From Lachnospiraceae bacterium (GTDB lineage Bacteria; Bacillota; Clostridia; Lachnospirales; Lachnospiraceae): a stretch of DNA of 64,000 nt. Shown piece after piece: positions 8,865 through 17,792 of the stretch. The notes under the pieces are model-generated. The model had not been told where the DNA came from. It ran no database searches and was given only the letters and a program-made list of their open reading frames with translations. The position numbers were made by a program, and so were the translations under genes. The stretch's first letter is position 1; every line of letters begins with the position of its first letter. The stretch covers positions 1-64,000 of the forward strand of contig JAFOEY010000004.1 of NCBI GenBank assembly GCA_017387565.1, read 5' to 3'.

Positions 8865-9605
8865 CTAACTCATTCTTTGTCTTACAATTTCATAAGCAAG
8901 CACACCGGCGGCAACCGAAGCATTCAGAGAATCAATATCTCCCTTCATCGGAATGGATGCAGTCATATCACATTTCTCTTTTACCAGACGGCTTACCCCT
9001 TCCCCTTCATTTCCAATTACCAGTCCAATGGGGCCTTTTAAATTCAGATCATACATCCTGGTTCCGTTCATATCTGCACAGACAAACCAAAGCCCCTCTT
9101 TTTTCAGCTCTTCGATGGTCTGTCCCAAATTGGTAACCTTGGCAACCGGCGTATAGTTTAATGCACCGGCTGAAGTACGGGCAACCGTTGCGGTAAGTCC
9201 AACCGCCCTGTTTTTGGGAATCACAACACCATGGGCACCGGCCAGATTGGCAGTCCTGATGATAGCTCCCAAATTATGAGGATCTTCTATTCCATCTAAG
9301 AGAAATAAAAACGGTTCCTCCTGCTTTTCTTTCGCAGCAGCTAAAATATCTTCTAATTCTGCATAGGTATAAGCTGCACAGACAGCAATCACGCCCTGAT
9401 GCTTTCCGGTCTGGGAAAGCTGGTCTAAGCGTTCCTTTCCCACGAATTTAATCATGGAACCGTGTTTTTTGGCCTCCCGTCTGATGGTAGCCATCGGCCC
9501 ATCCTGACAACCGTCTAAGATATATAATTTATCAATCGTCTTTCCGGAACGAAATGCTTCAATGACCGCATTTCTTCCTTCAATATAAGTTTCTTCGTAT
9601 GCCAT
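8865..9605 (-). CDS. rlmB: 23S rRNA (guanosine 2'-O)-methyltransferase RlmB family, SPOUT fold
   Basis: 246 aa TrmH/SpoU-family methyltransferase. An N-terminal substrate-binding domain (residues 1-75) precedes the knotted SPOUT domain with motifs NLGAIIRTANLAGA, GLVIGNEGEG and SLNASVAAGVLAYE that bind S-adenosylmethionine. The family methylates a ribose in 23S rRNA. Start at 9605 is preferred over an ATG five codons earlier because AAAGGTAG lies directly before it. It is followed by sigH at 11 bp and preceded by mrnC across an intergenic gap holding a short repeat. Confidence 0.93.
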   Translation of the reverse strand: MAYEETYIEGRNAVIEAFRSGKTIDKLYILDGCQDGPMATIRREAKKHGSMIKFVGKERLDQLSQTGKHQGVIAVCAAYTYAELEDILAAAKEKQEEPFLFLLDGIEDPHNLGAIIRTANLAGAHGVVIPKNRAVGLTATVARTSAGALNYTPVAKVTNLGQTIEELKKEGLWFVCADMNGTRMYDLNLKGPIGLVIGNEGEGVSRLVKEKCDMTASIPMKGDIDSLNASVAAGVLAYEIVRQRMS

Positions 9606-9706
9606 AGTGCTACCTTTCATTTAATATAAATCAAATAATCCACAATCCTGTTATATTTTGATATATTGCATCATACAACCATATTTTTTATATCATCATC
9701 GCATCA

Positions 9707-9752
9707 AATATTGGGTCAAAATACCTTTTGACTCAAACATCATATGAATAAA
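9707..9752 (+). repeat. Short derivative of the dispersed repeat (right-end module)
   Basis: ATTGGGTCAAAATACCTTTT followed by GACTCAAACATCAT matches the right terminal module of the 187-bp copy at 32847-33033. It forms an imperfect hairpin by itself (GGGTCAAAA / CCTTTTGACTC) and lies between mrnC and rlmB inside the operon. Confidence 0.75.
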
Positions 9753-9763
9753 AGACTAGATAA

Positions 9764-10204
9764 TCATATAGTTATGTCAACCAATTCCAACCCCCGCTTA
9801 GTCAATTCCAAAATACGGTCTTCCTGTCCGTTCAGATACAAATATCCAAACAAGGCTTCCAGTCCCGTTGCCTTACGGTAATCATTCACAGATGCATTTT
9901 TGGCAACCGTATGCGGTTTTGCATTTCTTCCGCGTTTATAAACGGCTCGTTCTTCCTCTGTCAATTCTTCCATCAAGGCTTCAATCATTTTAGCCTGAAT
10001 CTTAGCGTTTACGACAGCTGTTTTTGTTTTATGTAAACTTCCAGCCTGGCGGTTTCCTCTTCCTACGACAATGCTTCGTATGACGATCTCAAAAACGCAG
10101 TCCCCCATAAACGCCAACGTCAAGGGGGAATACGTCCTTACATCCACATCATCGCTGTCAAATGTCTTTTTAATCTTATCCAGTAAGCTTATGCTCTCTT
10201 CCAT
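9764..10204 (-). CDS. mrnC: Mini-ribonuclease III (MrnC)
   Basis: 146 aa, an RNase III catalytic domain without a double-stranded RNA binding domain, as usual for Mini-III, which trims 23S rRNA precursor ends in Firmicutes. LAFMGDCVFEIVIRS corresponds to the catalytic Asp/Glu signature; a Lys/His-rich loop (GSLHKTKTAVVNA) and RKATGLEALFGYLYL follow as in the family. The gene overlaps the 3' end of cysS by 16 bp, the conserved arrangement in Firmicutes. Confidence 0.93.
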   Translation of the reverse strand: MEESISLLDKIKKTFDSDDVDVRTYSPLTLAFMGDCVFEIVIRSIVVGRGNRQAGSLHKTKTAVVNAKIQAKMIEALMEELTEEERAVYKRGRNAKPHTVAKNASVNDYRKATGLEALFGYLYLNGQEDRILELTKRGLELVDITI

Positions 10205-11598
10205 TTAACACCCTCACGCGTATCTTCCAGAATAATGCCCTTTTCCAAAAGTTCATTTCGGATTGCATCTGCTTTTGCAAAATCTTTGGCTTTCTTTGCG
10301 GCTGTTCTTTCTGAAATCAAAGCCTCAATATCCGAATCAAGCATTTCCTCTTCCTTGTCCACAATAAGCCCGCAGATATCCGTAAGTGTCAAAATTTCAT
10401 TCAGTATCTCCTGCAAAAATTCTTTGGATTTATCTGCAGTCGCATTGATATTAGCAAATTTGATCAATTCAAAGATGGCTGAGATAGCATCCGCTGTATT
10501 AAAATCATCATCCATCGCTTCGTCAAATTTTGTTTCAAAGACTTTCGCTTCTGTTAACAAAGCTTTTTCTGCATCATCCATCTGCTCTTTTTTTGCATTG
10601 GAAAGAGCAAATTTCACATTTTGGGTACCGGTAATAATTCTTTCAAGACCATTTTTTGCTGCCATCATTAAATCTGCACTGAAATTCAGCGGACTTCTGT
10701 AATGCGCAGAGAGCATAAAGAAACGCAGCACCTGGAGGTCATATTTTTCACTGATGTCCCTTACGGTAAAGAAGTTTCCGAGGGATTTACTCATTTTCTT
10801 ATTATCAATATTCAAAAAAGCATTGTGCATCCAGTATTTGGAAAACTCTTTGCCGTTAGCTGCTTCTGACTGGGCAATTTCATTTTCATGATGTGGGAAA
10901 ATCAAGTCTTCTCCGCCTGCGTGAATATCAATCTGTTCGCCCAGATATTTTTTGCTCATAACAGAACATTCGATATGCCAGCCGGGACGACCATCGCACC
11001 AGGGTGATTCCCAATAAGGCTCCCCTTCTTTTTTGGGTTTCCACAAAACAAAATCCAACGGATCTTCTTTTTGATCTTCTCCGCTGACTAATAAAGAACG
11101 CATACCGCCCTGTAAATCATCAATATTTTTGTGTGACAGTTTTCCGTAGCCCTTAAAATTTCTGGTGCGGAAATAAACCGTTCCGTCTTCTGCCACATAA
11201 GCATATCCCTTGTCAACCAAAGTCTGAATCATATCAATCATACCATCGATTTCTTCGGTTGCTTTCGGATGGGTGGTCGCCGGTTTTACATTCATATTCT
11301 GCATATCTTTTTTGCATTCTGCGATATAGCGCTCTGAAATAACGGAGGCATCCACTCCTTCTTCAATGGAAGCTTTGATGATTTTGTCATCGACATCCGT
11401 GAAATTGGATACATAGTTTACGTCATAGCCCTTATGCTCCATATAACGTCTGACGGTGTCAAATACGATCATAGGACGTGCATTTCCGATATGGATCAGA
11501 TTGTACACGGTCGGACCGCAGACATACATTCTGACTTTTCCTTCCTCAATCGGTACAAACTCTTCTTTTCTCTTGCTCAATGTGTTATAGATTTTCAT
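10189..11598 (-). CDS. cysS: Cysteinyl-tRNA synthetase
   Basis: 469 aa class I aminoacyl-tRNA synthetase charging tRNA-Cys. The HIGH-type motif appears as HIGNARP near residue 37, after the zinc-ligand Cys in [14 protein letters not shown] is present as [10 protein letters not shown] near residue 267; a [18 protein letters not shown] segment carries further zinc/active-site residues. Overlaps cysE by 14 bp upstream and mrnC by 16 bp downstream, so it belongs to the T-box-controlled operon and should be induced when tRNA-Cys is uncharged. Confidence 0.97.
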   Translation of the reverse strand: MKIYNTLSKRKEEFVPIEEGKVRMYVCGPTVYNLIHIGNARPMIVFDTVRRYMEHKGYDVNYVSNFTDVDDKIIKASIEEGVDASVISERYIAECKKDMQNMNVKPATTHPKATEEIDGMIDMIQTLVDKGYAYVAEDGTVYFRTRNFKGYGKLSHKNIDDLQGGMRSLLVSGEDQKEDPLDFVLWKPKKEGEPYWESPWCDGRPGWHIECSVMSKKYLGEQIDIHAGGEDLIFPHHENEIAQSEAANGKEFSKYWMHNAFLNIDNKKMSKSLGNFFTVRDISEKYDLQVLRFFMLSAHYRSPLNFSADLMMAAKNGLERIITGTQNVKFALSNAKKEQMDDAEKALLTEAKVFETKFDEAMDDDFNTADAISAIFELIKFANINATADKSKEFLQEILNEILTLTDICGLIVDKEEEMLDSDIEALISERTAAKKAKDFAKADAIRNELLEKGIILEDTREGVKWKRA

Positions 11599-12280
11599 AG
11601 CTGTCTCCTTTGCTGTTTCTATCTTTTTGCATTTTTAATTCATCTTCCAATGTTACCACACGCTCCGAAAGCATCTGGTTCATCCGCCAGAGATTATTTA
11701 ATTCTTCCCGTATCGGATCGGGCATATGAACCTGATCGAGCTCTTCCTGCGGTAAGTGTATGTTATCACGTTTTACCACGCGTCCGGGAACACCTACAAC
11801 CGTGGAATTGGGCGGCACCTCTTCCAAGACAACACTTCCGGCACCGATTTTACTGTTGTCGCCGATTTTAAATGACCCCAGCACTTTGGCTCCGGCACTG
11901 ATCATCACATTGTTTCCGATGGTAGGATGGCGCTTTCCCTGTTCCTTTCCGGTTCCTCCTAAGGTCACGCCCTGATAAAGCGTCACATTATCACCAATTA
12001 CTGTCGTCTCACCAATAATAACCCCATTTCCATGGTCAATAAAAAAACCCTTTCCAATCTGCGCACCGGGGTGAATTTCAATTCCCGTTTTTCTGACACC
12101 TCTCTGAGAAATGTATCGAGCCCAGAAATAATGTCCTTTCTGATACAGCTTGTGCGCCAAGCGGTAATGGAGCATTACCTTAAAACTTGGATATAGGAAA
12201 ACTTCCATATCCGAATGTATAGCAGGATCCCGTTCCCTGATTAATGCTATTTCTTCTTTTATTGTATTGATAAAGCTCAT
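11585..12280 (-). CDS. cysE: Serine O-acetyltransferase CysE
   Basis: 231 aa; makes O-acetylserine from serine and acetyl-CoA, the first step of cysteine synthesis. An N-terminal helical domain (to about residue 75) precedes a left-handed beta-helix of hexapeptide repeats with the active-site region IDHGNGVIIGETTVIGDN and GGTGKEQGKRHPTIG. A C-terminal extension of about 55 residues after VVGVPGRVVKRD is charged and partly helical. It is the first gene after the Cys T-box leader, linking cysteine synthesis with cysteinyl-tRNA formation. Confidence 0.95.
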   Translation of the reverse strand: MSFINTIKEEIALIRERDPAIHSDMEVFLYPSFKVMLHYRLAHKLYQKGHYFWARYISQRGVRKTGIEIHPGAQIGKGFFIDHGNGVIIGETTVIGDNVTLYQGVTLGGTGKEQGKRHPTIGNNVMISAGAKVLGSFKIGDNSKIGAGSVVLEEVPPNSTVVGVPGRVVKRDNIHLPQEELDQVHMPDPIREELNNLWRMNQMLSERVVTLEDELKMQKDRNSKGDSYENL

Positions 12281-12465
12281 TTCTATTCTTCCCTGTCTAA
12301 CTCACATATCATTTTCCGGCATCTCTTATAATCTCTGCCGATTTTTTATACTTGTCTTTCCACTATATCCGGAATAGTCTTTCCTTTGTCATTCCACCAT
12401 ATCATACCGGCATATTCTTTCTTTCGTCTTTTACCATATCATGCCGGCATATTCATAACCTTTTC
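12281..12465 (-). other. Untranslated segment between the T-box and cysE, with a duplicated motif
   Basis: No gene is seen. The segment contains two near-identical copies of CCATATCATGCCGGCATATTC (about 12396-12416 and 12433-12453), each with the small palindrome ATGCCGGCAT. This part of the leader lies downstream of the T-box terminator and is transcribed only on read-through. Confidence 0.55.
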
Positions 12466-12467
12466 AT

Positions 12468-12752
12468 AAAAAAATCTCCGACAGAAATACATCTGTCAGA
12501 GACGATAAAATCGCGGTTCCACTCTGTTTTCGACTGTTCTGCCCAAAGACAGATACTGCCGACACCTCAAATCCCTTAACGCGGGAAACGTGTTTTCATA
12601 CTAAATGACTAAATAGAAACATGGTTCCGAAAACAAGCTTACGGATGCACTTCCTAACTGCTCCTGCCGGGATTGCTTTCAGCCGGTGACATTCCCTCTC
12701 TGCTGCGCTCACAATTACTACTCTCTCCGCTCAACGCCTTTTGCTTTTTTCA
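12468..12752 (-). promoter_or_regulatory. T-box riboswitch with Cys (TGC) specifier controlling cysE-cysS
   Basis: Read on the minus strand, the T-box sequence AGAGTGGAACCGCG occupies 12525-12512, followed by a terminator stem TCTCTGACAGA/TCTGTCGGAGA (12502-12475) and seven T residues. Upstream lies a long Stem I region; GGAAGTGCATCC at about 12655-12643 offers the specifier TGC (12649-12647) followed by the usual A, a cysteine codon. Such leaders bind uncharged tRNA and switch from terminator to antiterminator. A Cys specifier fits the first two genes, cysE and cysS. Confidence 0.93.
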
Positions 12753-12757
12753 TTATA

Positions 12758-12786
12758 AGAATATGCAAAAATAACCGATTTGTCAA
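12758..12786 (-). promoter_or_regulatory. Promoter of the cysE T-box operon
   Basis: On the minus strand TTGACA (12786-12781) and TATTCT (12763-12758) are spaced by 17 bp, just before the T-box leader; a second -10-like TATAAT follows a few bases downstream. Confidence 0.75.
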
Positions 12787-12812
12787 CTCCCCAAAACAAG
12801 ATAAATATTTCT

Positions 12813-14729
12813 CTATGATTGCTTTTTTATCTGCTCTGCCAAATCTTCCAAATACATCCAACGCTCCATTTTTTCTTCCAGCAGAGCTTCCGCCTTTTCT
12901 TTGTTTTCGGAAATCTCGCGCAGTTTCACAAAATCGTGAGAATAAGAAAGCATCTGTTTCTCCAATTCCGCTATCTCATCCTCCAATTTTGCCATATCGG
13001 CTTCAATGGTTTCATAATCCTTCTGTTCCTGATAAGAAAACTTCAGTTTCTTTTCCCTTCCGGTATTCCACTTGGGCTTCTCTTTAGTGTTATGTAAACA
13101 TGTTGTATCTGCACAATCTTTGTTTTTATTATTATCAATATGTTCTTTATTCGTTTTCCTCTTTGCGTTTGCTGTATTATCTGTATTTGCTTCATGATAT
13201 GCATTTTCTGTATCTTCACGCAGTCTCTTGTGGTTAACATAATCTGTATAACCACCCTCTGACTGACACAGAATCCCGTTTCCTTCAAATACAAACATCC
13301 GTCCAACGACACGATCCAGAAAATAGCGGTCGTGGGATACTACAATGACAATTCCTGCAAAACTATCCAGATAATCCTCTAAAATCGTCAGAGTCGTGAC
13401 ATCCAGGTCATTGGTTGGCTCATCTAAAATCAGAACATTTGGTGCACTCATTAACACTTTACACAAATATAGCCTTCTGCGCTGTCCGCCCGACAGCTTT
13501 CCAACCGGTCCGTATTGATCTTCGCCCTCAAACAAAAATTTTTCCAACAATCTTGTTGCAGTTATTTTTCCGTCATTAGTTTCTACATATTCGGCAACAT
13601 CTTTGATATAATCAATTACTCTTTGTTGCGGTTTCATCTCTTCTTCGCCGATTTCCTGTGCAAAATAGCCGATACGAACCGTTTGTCCGATTTCCACGTA
13701 GCCAGAATCCGGCTGCACTTCTCCCATGATTATTTTCATAAGAGTTGTCTTGCCACAACCATTATGCCCCATGAAACCGATACGGTCGTTTCGAAGAAAA
13801 GAATATGTAAAATCACGCAATAATACCTGTTCCTGATAGGCTTTCGATATATCATGCAGTTCGATGGTCGTCTTTCCTAACCGACTTTTCATACTTCCGA
13901 TTTCCACACTCTTGTCACTTTGTACATCGACCACCCGGCTCATCTGTTCAAAGCGTTGCAACCGTGCTTTTTGTTTGGTAGAACGCGCTCTTGCTCCTCT
14001 TTGTACCCACAAAAGCTCCGTGCGCAAAATGGAATGCCTTTTTCTGTCTGAAGCCGCTGCCATCTCTTCACGCTCCGCTTTTAATTTTAAGAATCCTTCA
14101 TAGTTAGAGTCATAAGAGTATATTTTCCCCTTATCCACTTCCAAAATACGATTGCAAATGCTGTCCAGAAAATAGCGGTCATGAGTAATCATCAAAATCG
14201 TTTTTCGAAATCGTTTCAGAGTATCTTCCAGCCAGTCTGCCATCTCCTGATCCAGATGGTTGGTAGGCTCATCCAAAATCAAGATATCCGCCGGTGCCAT
14301 CAATGTTTTGACTAATGCAAGGCGTTTTCTTTCCCCGCCGGAAAGCTGTCCGCAGGTTTTATCAAAATCTGTTACCCCAAGCTTACTAAGCATGGCTTTT
14401 GCATCACTTTCACTGACACGTAGCTGATCCGTTTTTTCCAGAGAAGAATCATAATTTTCAAAATGCAAGGCTGCAGAAAGCATGTTTTCGTCGGGATCAA
14501 AAACGGGATTTTGCGGCAAATAGGAGATAACTTTCCCTTTTGCACGGATAATCTGTCCGTCATCCGGTTCATCTTCTCCCACAATCATGCGCAAAAGCGT
14601 TGATTTTCCGGTCCCATTGATACCAAGAATTCCCGCCTTTTCTCCTTCCTGCAAAAAGAAAGAGGCTTTATCAAAAATCTTGCGTTCTCCATATGCTTTT
14701 GTAATTTCATCTACAGTTAAAATATTCAT
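12813..14729 (-). CDS. ABC-F family ATPase (Uup-like), two nucleotide-binding domains
   Basis: 638 aa, no membrane segments. Two ABC domains are visible: Walker A GINGTGKST (about 35-43), signature LSGGERKR and Walker B LILDEPTNHLD in the first; GHNGCGKTT, LSGGQRRR and LILDEPTNDLD in the second. The C-terminal 90 residues form a coiled coil, joined by an Asn/Lys/Thr-rich low-complexity linker of about 45 residues that looks like an expanded simple sequence. ABC-F proteins act on ribosomes or, for Uup, on branched DNA; the coiled-coil tail favours the Uup-type group. Transcribed alone. Confidence 0.93.
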   Translation of the reverse strand: MNILTVDEITKAYGERKIFDKASFFLQEGEKAGILGINGTGKSTLLRMIVGEDEPDDGQIIRAKGKVISYLPQNPVFDPDENMLSAALHFENYDSSLEKTDQLRVSESDAKAMLSKLGVTDFDKTCGQLSGGERKRLALVKTLMAPADILILDEPTNHLDQEMADWLEDTLKRFRKTILMITHDRYFLDSICNRILEVDKGKIYSYDSNYEGFLKLKAEREEMAAASDRKRHSILRTELLWVQRGARARSTKQKARLQRFEQMSRVVDVQSDKSVEIGSMKSRLGKTTIELHDISKAYQEQVLLRDFTYSFLRNDRIGFMGHNGCGKTTLMKIIMGEVQPDSGYVEIGQTVRIGYFAQEIGEEEMKPQQRVIDYIKDVAEYVETNDGKITATRLLEKFLFEGEDQYGPVGKLSGGQRRRLYLCKVLMSAPNVLILDEPTNDLDVTTLTILEDYLDSFAGIVIVVSHDRYFLDRVVGRMFVFEGNGILCQSEGGYTDYVNHKRLREDTENAYHEANTDNTANAKRKTNKEHIDNNKNKDCADTTCLHNTKEKPKWNTGREKKLKFSYQEQKDYETIEADMAKLEDEIAELEKQMLSYSHDFVKLREISENKEKAEALLEEKMERWMYLEDLAEQIKKQS

Positions 14730-14830
14730 ATACGCTACTTTTCTCTTATGACCCCTTTATTTGTAAGTTATGTAAACTCATTCCTGTTTAAAGCAGCATT
14801 GTTTGAAATGCTTTTATGTAAACCTTTTGC

Positions 14831-15166
14831 CTATCCCAGCAATCCCTTCTCGGCAATCCGGTCCCATTCACTTTTTCTGCTCTCATATTGTTCACTGATC
14901 CAGGCTGCTAACTCATCTTTTCCTTCATCTGAATAAGGAAATTCTTTGGAATATATTTTTTCCGGATCGGTTTTTGCAAAATTCTTTGGTCCCGGCCAGA
15001 TATAGGCAATCAGTGTCGCATCCGCTTTCTCCTCCGGCGTACTGAATTTTACAAACTCCATGGGATTGCGGTTTACCCGGTAATTCATCCCGCTGACACT
15101 GCCATAAAAGGCTTCTCCGTATTCATAATGGCTTAACAAATATAAATCCTGACTGTTTACTACCAT
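14831..15166 (-). CDS. Conserved-looking small soluble protein, function unknown
   Basis: 111 aa, acidic, rich in aromatic residues (YEYGEAFYGSVSGMNYRV), no membrane segment or signal peptide. GGTGGGAAT precedes the ATG. The composition and codon use match neighbouring chromosomal genes. It stands between the ABC-F gene and the DUF4349 lipoprotein gene without overlap. No family recognised. Confidence 0.7.
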   Translation of the reverse strand: MVVNSQDLYLLSHYEYGEAFYGSVSGMNYRVNRNPMEFVKFSTPEEKADATLIAYIWPGPKNFAKTDPEKIYSKEFPYSDEGKDELAAWISEQYESRKSEWDRIAEKGLLG

Positions 15167-15226
15167 ATTCCCACCATCTAAAATCTATGTTTCTTCTTTC
15201 TAATCCATGGAATTATTTTCTTTTAT

Positions 15227-16402
15227 CTATTTTTGTTCATTTTCGTCATTATTTTCTTGTGGTTTCTGACTCTTATTATTCTCTTCCGCTTTCTGAGCAT
15301 TTACAGCTTCATTTTCTGTCTTTTGTATTCTTGCAGCTTTCTTGGCAGCTTTTTTCTCAGCTTTTTTTGCTTTTCTTTCTGCTTTCTGTGTCTTTCTGTC
15401 AATTCCACGCACTTTACGTTCTTTTTTATCCCGAATTGCTTTTCCAATCAACTTAACGGCAATCACAATTATGATTCCCCAGACAACCAGATAAGGAAGG
15501 CTGGAAATAAACCAGATAACAAAATTAACCAGATCTTCTATCACGCCTGCCAGATTATCCGAAAAACCATCACTGATTTTTTCAAAAAAGGTTCTTTCAG
15601 CAACGGGAGTATACTTTTCGACTTCCGCAATATTTAAATAAACGGTACTGTACTGAATCTGATTATCAAAGGTCCGAAGCTGTGATTCCTGGCTTTCTAA
15701 CTGATAACGTACTTCTGACAAGCGGCTCTCAATGGTAATCATATCCTCTACCGTCTCTGCCTGCTCAATCATTTCCAAAAGACGCTCCTGTTCAGCCTCC
15801 AATGCCTTTTTATGGCTCTCTAAATCCACATACTGTAAGGTTACATCCGTCACGGTTTCATTTTTACTGGTCACATTGGATTTCTCGGAAACAGAAGACA
15901 AAAACTCATCCAGTTTGACAGAAGGAATGCGAATGGTCAGATTTGCATTTTTCGTATCACTTGAGCGATAACTTCTGCCGTTATATGTATAACTATCCTC
16001 AATATAGCCGCCAAGTGCTTTGGTCTTTTCCTCAATCTGTCCGATTAGGGCATCAAACTGTTCGGTTTCCACATCCATGGAAACATTGCGAATCAATTTC
16101 CGGTTGCTGGCTGATTCGTCTAACATTTCGGCATCCGTACCACTATCATATTCTTCGACTGCCTCTTCTGTATATTCTTCATCCATGTATTCAGTTTCAT
16201 ATTCATAATCATCATAGGAACCCTTGGATGCAGATGAATTCATATACAAATCATCACTCATATAGTATCCGCCTGCATCTGTAGTATCATATGATGAATC
16301 TAATGCATATGCCGATTCTGTCGTATCGGAAGCGCCACACCCCATCATTGCAGTTGACATAACTATAGTTAATAGTCCTGCACATAAAAATCGTTTTCTC
16401 AT
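15227..16402 (-). CDS. DUF4349 domain lipoprotein
   Basis: 391 aa. A lipoprotein signal peptide ends in the lipobox MMGC (Cys at about residue 22), followed by an acidic Tyr/Asp/Glu-rich stretch. The DUF4349 domain (about 100-300) starts at RKLIRNVSMDVETEQFD and contains a long coiled coil (KKALEAEQERLLEMIEQAE). A C-terminal membrane helix (about 298-322) and a Lys/Ala-rich cytoplasmic tail follow. Members sit in the envelope and resemble zinc- or stress-linked anti-sigma-like proteins, but no defined function is known. GGAG lies before the ATG at 16402; a short dispersed-repeat module lies 25 bp upstream. Confidence 0.9.
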   Translation of the reverse strand: MRKRFLCAGLLTIVMSTAMMGCGASDTTESAYALDSSYDTTDAGGYYMSDDLYMNSSASKGSYDDYEYETEYMDEEYTEEAVEEYDSGTDAEMLDESASNRKLIRNVSMDVETEQFDALIGQIEEKTKALGGYIEDSYTYNGRSYRSSDTKNANLTIRIPSVKLDEFLSSVSEKSNVTSKNETVTDVTLQYVDLESHKKALEAEQERLLEMIEQAETVEDMITIESRLSEVRYQLESQESQLRTFDNQIQYSTVYLNIAEVEKYTPVAERTFFEKISDGFSDNLAGVIEDLVNFVIWFISSLPYLVVWGIIIVIAVKLIGKAIRDKKERKVRGIDRKTQKAERKAKKAEKKAAKKAARIQKTENEAVNAQKAEENNKSQKPQENNDENEQK

Positions 16403-16426
16403 AATCCTGTCTCCTTTTCCAATTTG

Positions 16427-16474
16427 TGATATCATGAGGTCAAATTACCTTTTGTCTCCAACATCACGATATCT
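16427..16474 (+). repeat. Short derivative of the dispersed repeat (right-end module)
   Basis: GATATCATGAGGTCAAATTA plus CCTTTTGTCTCCAACATCA matches the right terminal module of the 187-bp copy (GGTATCATGGGAGCAAAATA...). It lies in the 5' region of the DUF4349 lipoprotein gene. Between here and 16630 there is only AT-rich DNA with an imperfect palindrome around 16564-16592. Confidence 0.7.
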
Positions 16475-16629
16475 CTATATTTGTGTTCTACCAAGAAAGC
16501 ATGTTATGTTAACCAAAAGAACCGTTTTATAAATTGATTTCTTCATAAACAAACTATCCCGGTTGATTACATATTAAATATACGTAAATCACCAGGCTAA
16601 TTTATGGAAAAAATCAAAAAAATATCATC

Positions 16630-17721
16630 TTATAAATTCGTATAGAAAATACCTGTCACATATTGTACAAACAAAGACATTGCAGTAATACAAACCCAGC
16701 AGCAAAAGCCCATAATAATCGGTTTCCCGCCCTTTTTAATTAGATTAACCAGATTGGTATTTAATCCGATGGCACACATAGCCATGGCAATAAAGAATTT
16801 TGCCAGCCATTTCATTGCCGGAATAAAGCTTCCGATATACAAAGTTGTCAATCCGCTTTCCGGAAGCATGCCCATAATGGTTGTAAGTACTGCCGCTGCA
16901 ATAAAATATAAGATAAAAAACGGAAATACGCTTTTAAATGAAAACGAAGTACCCTCGCCACCCTTTTTCTTGGACTGAGCGGTCCGGTACAATGCCAATA
17001 CCAAAGTAATTGGGATAATGGCAAGGGTTCTGGTCAGTTTTACCGTTACCGCTGCAGATAAAATACCATCGGTGTGATAAATACTTTCTGCCGTGGAAGC
17101 AGCCGCCGTTACGGATGAAGTATCATTAACTGCTGTACCGGCAAAGATGGCAAATCCCTCTGAACCAAGTCCGATGGCATGTCCGAAAGCCGGGAAAATC
17201 AAAGCAGCCAATACATTAAATAAAAAAATGACAGAAATCGCCTGAGCCACTTCTTCGTCATCTGCATCGATGACCGGAGCAGTAGCAGCTATCGCAGAAC
17301 CGCCACAGATGGAAGAACCGACACCAACCAGACAGGAAACCTTAGGATCTGCCTTTAACACCTTCATCATCACAAAAGATACAATTAATGATGTCGCAAT
17401 GGTTAATACGATGACCGGAAGACTCTGTCCTCCTACTTTTGCAATCGTACCAAGATTCAAGGAAAATCCCAGAATAATGACTGCCCACTGTAAAATCTTT
17501 TTAGATGTAAATTTAATGCCATCCTTTAGTTGCTCTTTGCTTACCAGTCCTACGTTGATTAAGGTAATAATCATACCGATTAAAATGGAAAACACCGGTG
17601 CACCAATGACTTCAAAGGAAAAACCTCCTACAGACAGGGTTGCTAAAAAAGTAGCAACACCTGCAATAATAGCACATAGTAAAATACCCATTCCTTTTGA
17701 TTTAACAAATTTCATTTTCAT
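16630..17721 (-). CDS. YeiH/UPF0324 family membrane protein (putative sulfate exporter)
   Basis: 363 aa, 9-11 hydrophobic segments covering the whole length. The family signature region SCLVGVGSSICGGSAIAATAPVI and GTAVNDTSSVTAAAS are present; the family is annotated as putative sulfate exporters, though biochemical evidence is thin. GAGGAG precedes two possible starts; the second ATG, at 17715, has better spacing. It stands alone; a TTGACA and TA-rich stretch near 17775-17745 on the minus strand may be its promoter. Confidence 0.9.
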   Translation of the reverse strand: MKMKFVKSKGMGILLCAIIAGVATFLATLSVGGFSFEVIGAPVFSILIGMIITLINVGLVSKEQLKDGIKFTSKKILQWAVIILGFSLNLGTIAKVGGQSLPVIVLTIATSLIVSFVMMKVLKADPKVSCLVGVGSSICGGSAIAATAPVIDADDEEVAQAISVIFLFNVLAALIFPAFGHAIGLGSEGFAIFAGTAVNDTSSVTAAASTAESIYHTDGILSAAVTVKLTRTLAIIPITLVLALYRTAQSKKKGGEGTSFSFKSVFPFFILYFIAAAVLTTIMGMLPESGLTTLYIGSFIPAMKWLAKFFIAMAMCAIGLNTNLVNLIKKGGKPIIMGFCCWVCITAMSLFVQYVTGIFYTNL

Positions 17722-17792
17722 AATCTCCTCAATGTTAAACTAATTATTTATCTTCTATTTTATACTCTATATAATGTGTCAACTTATATCAT

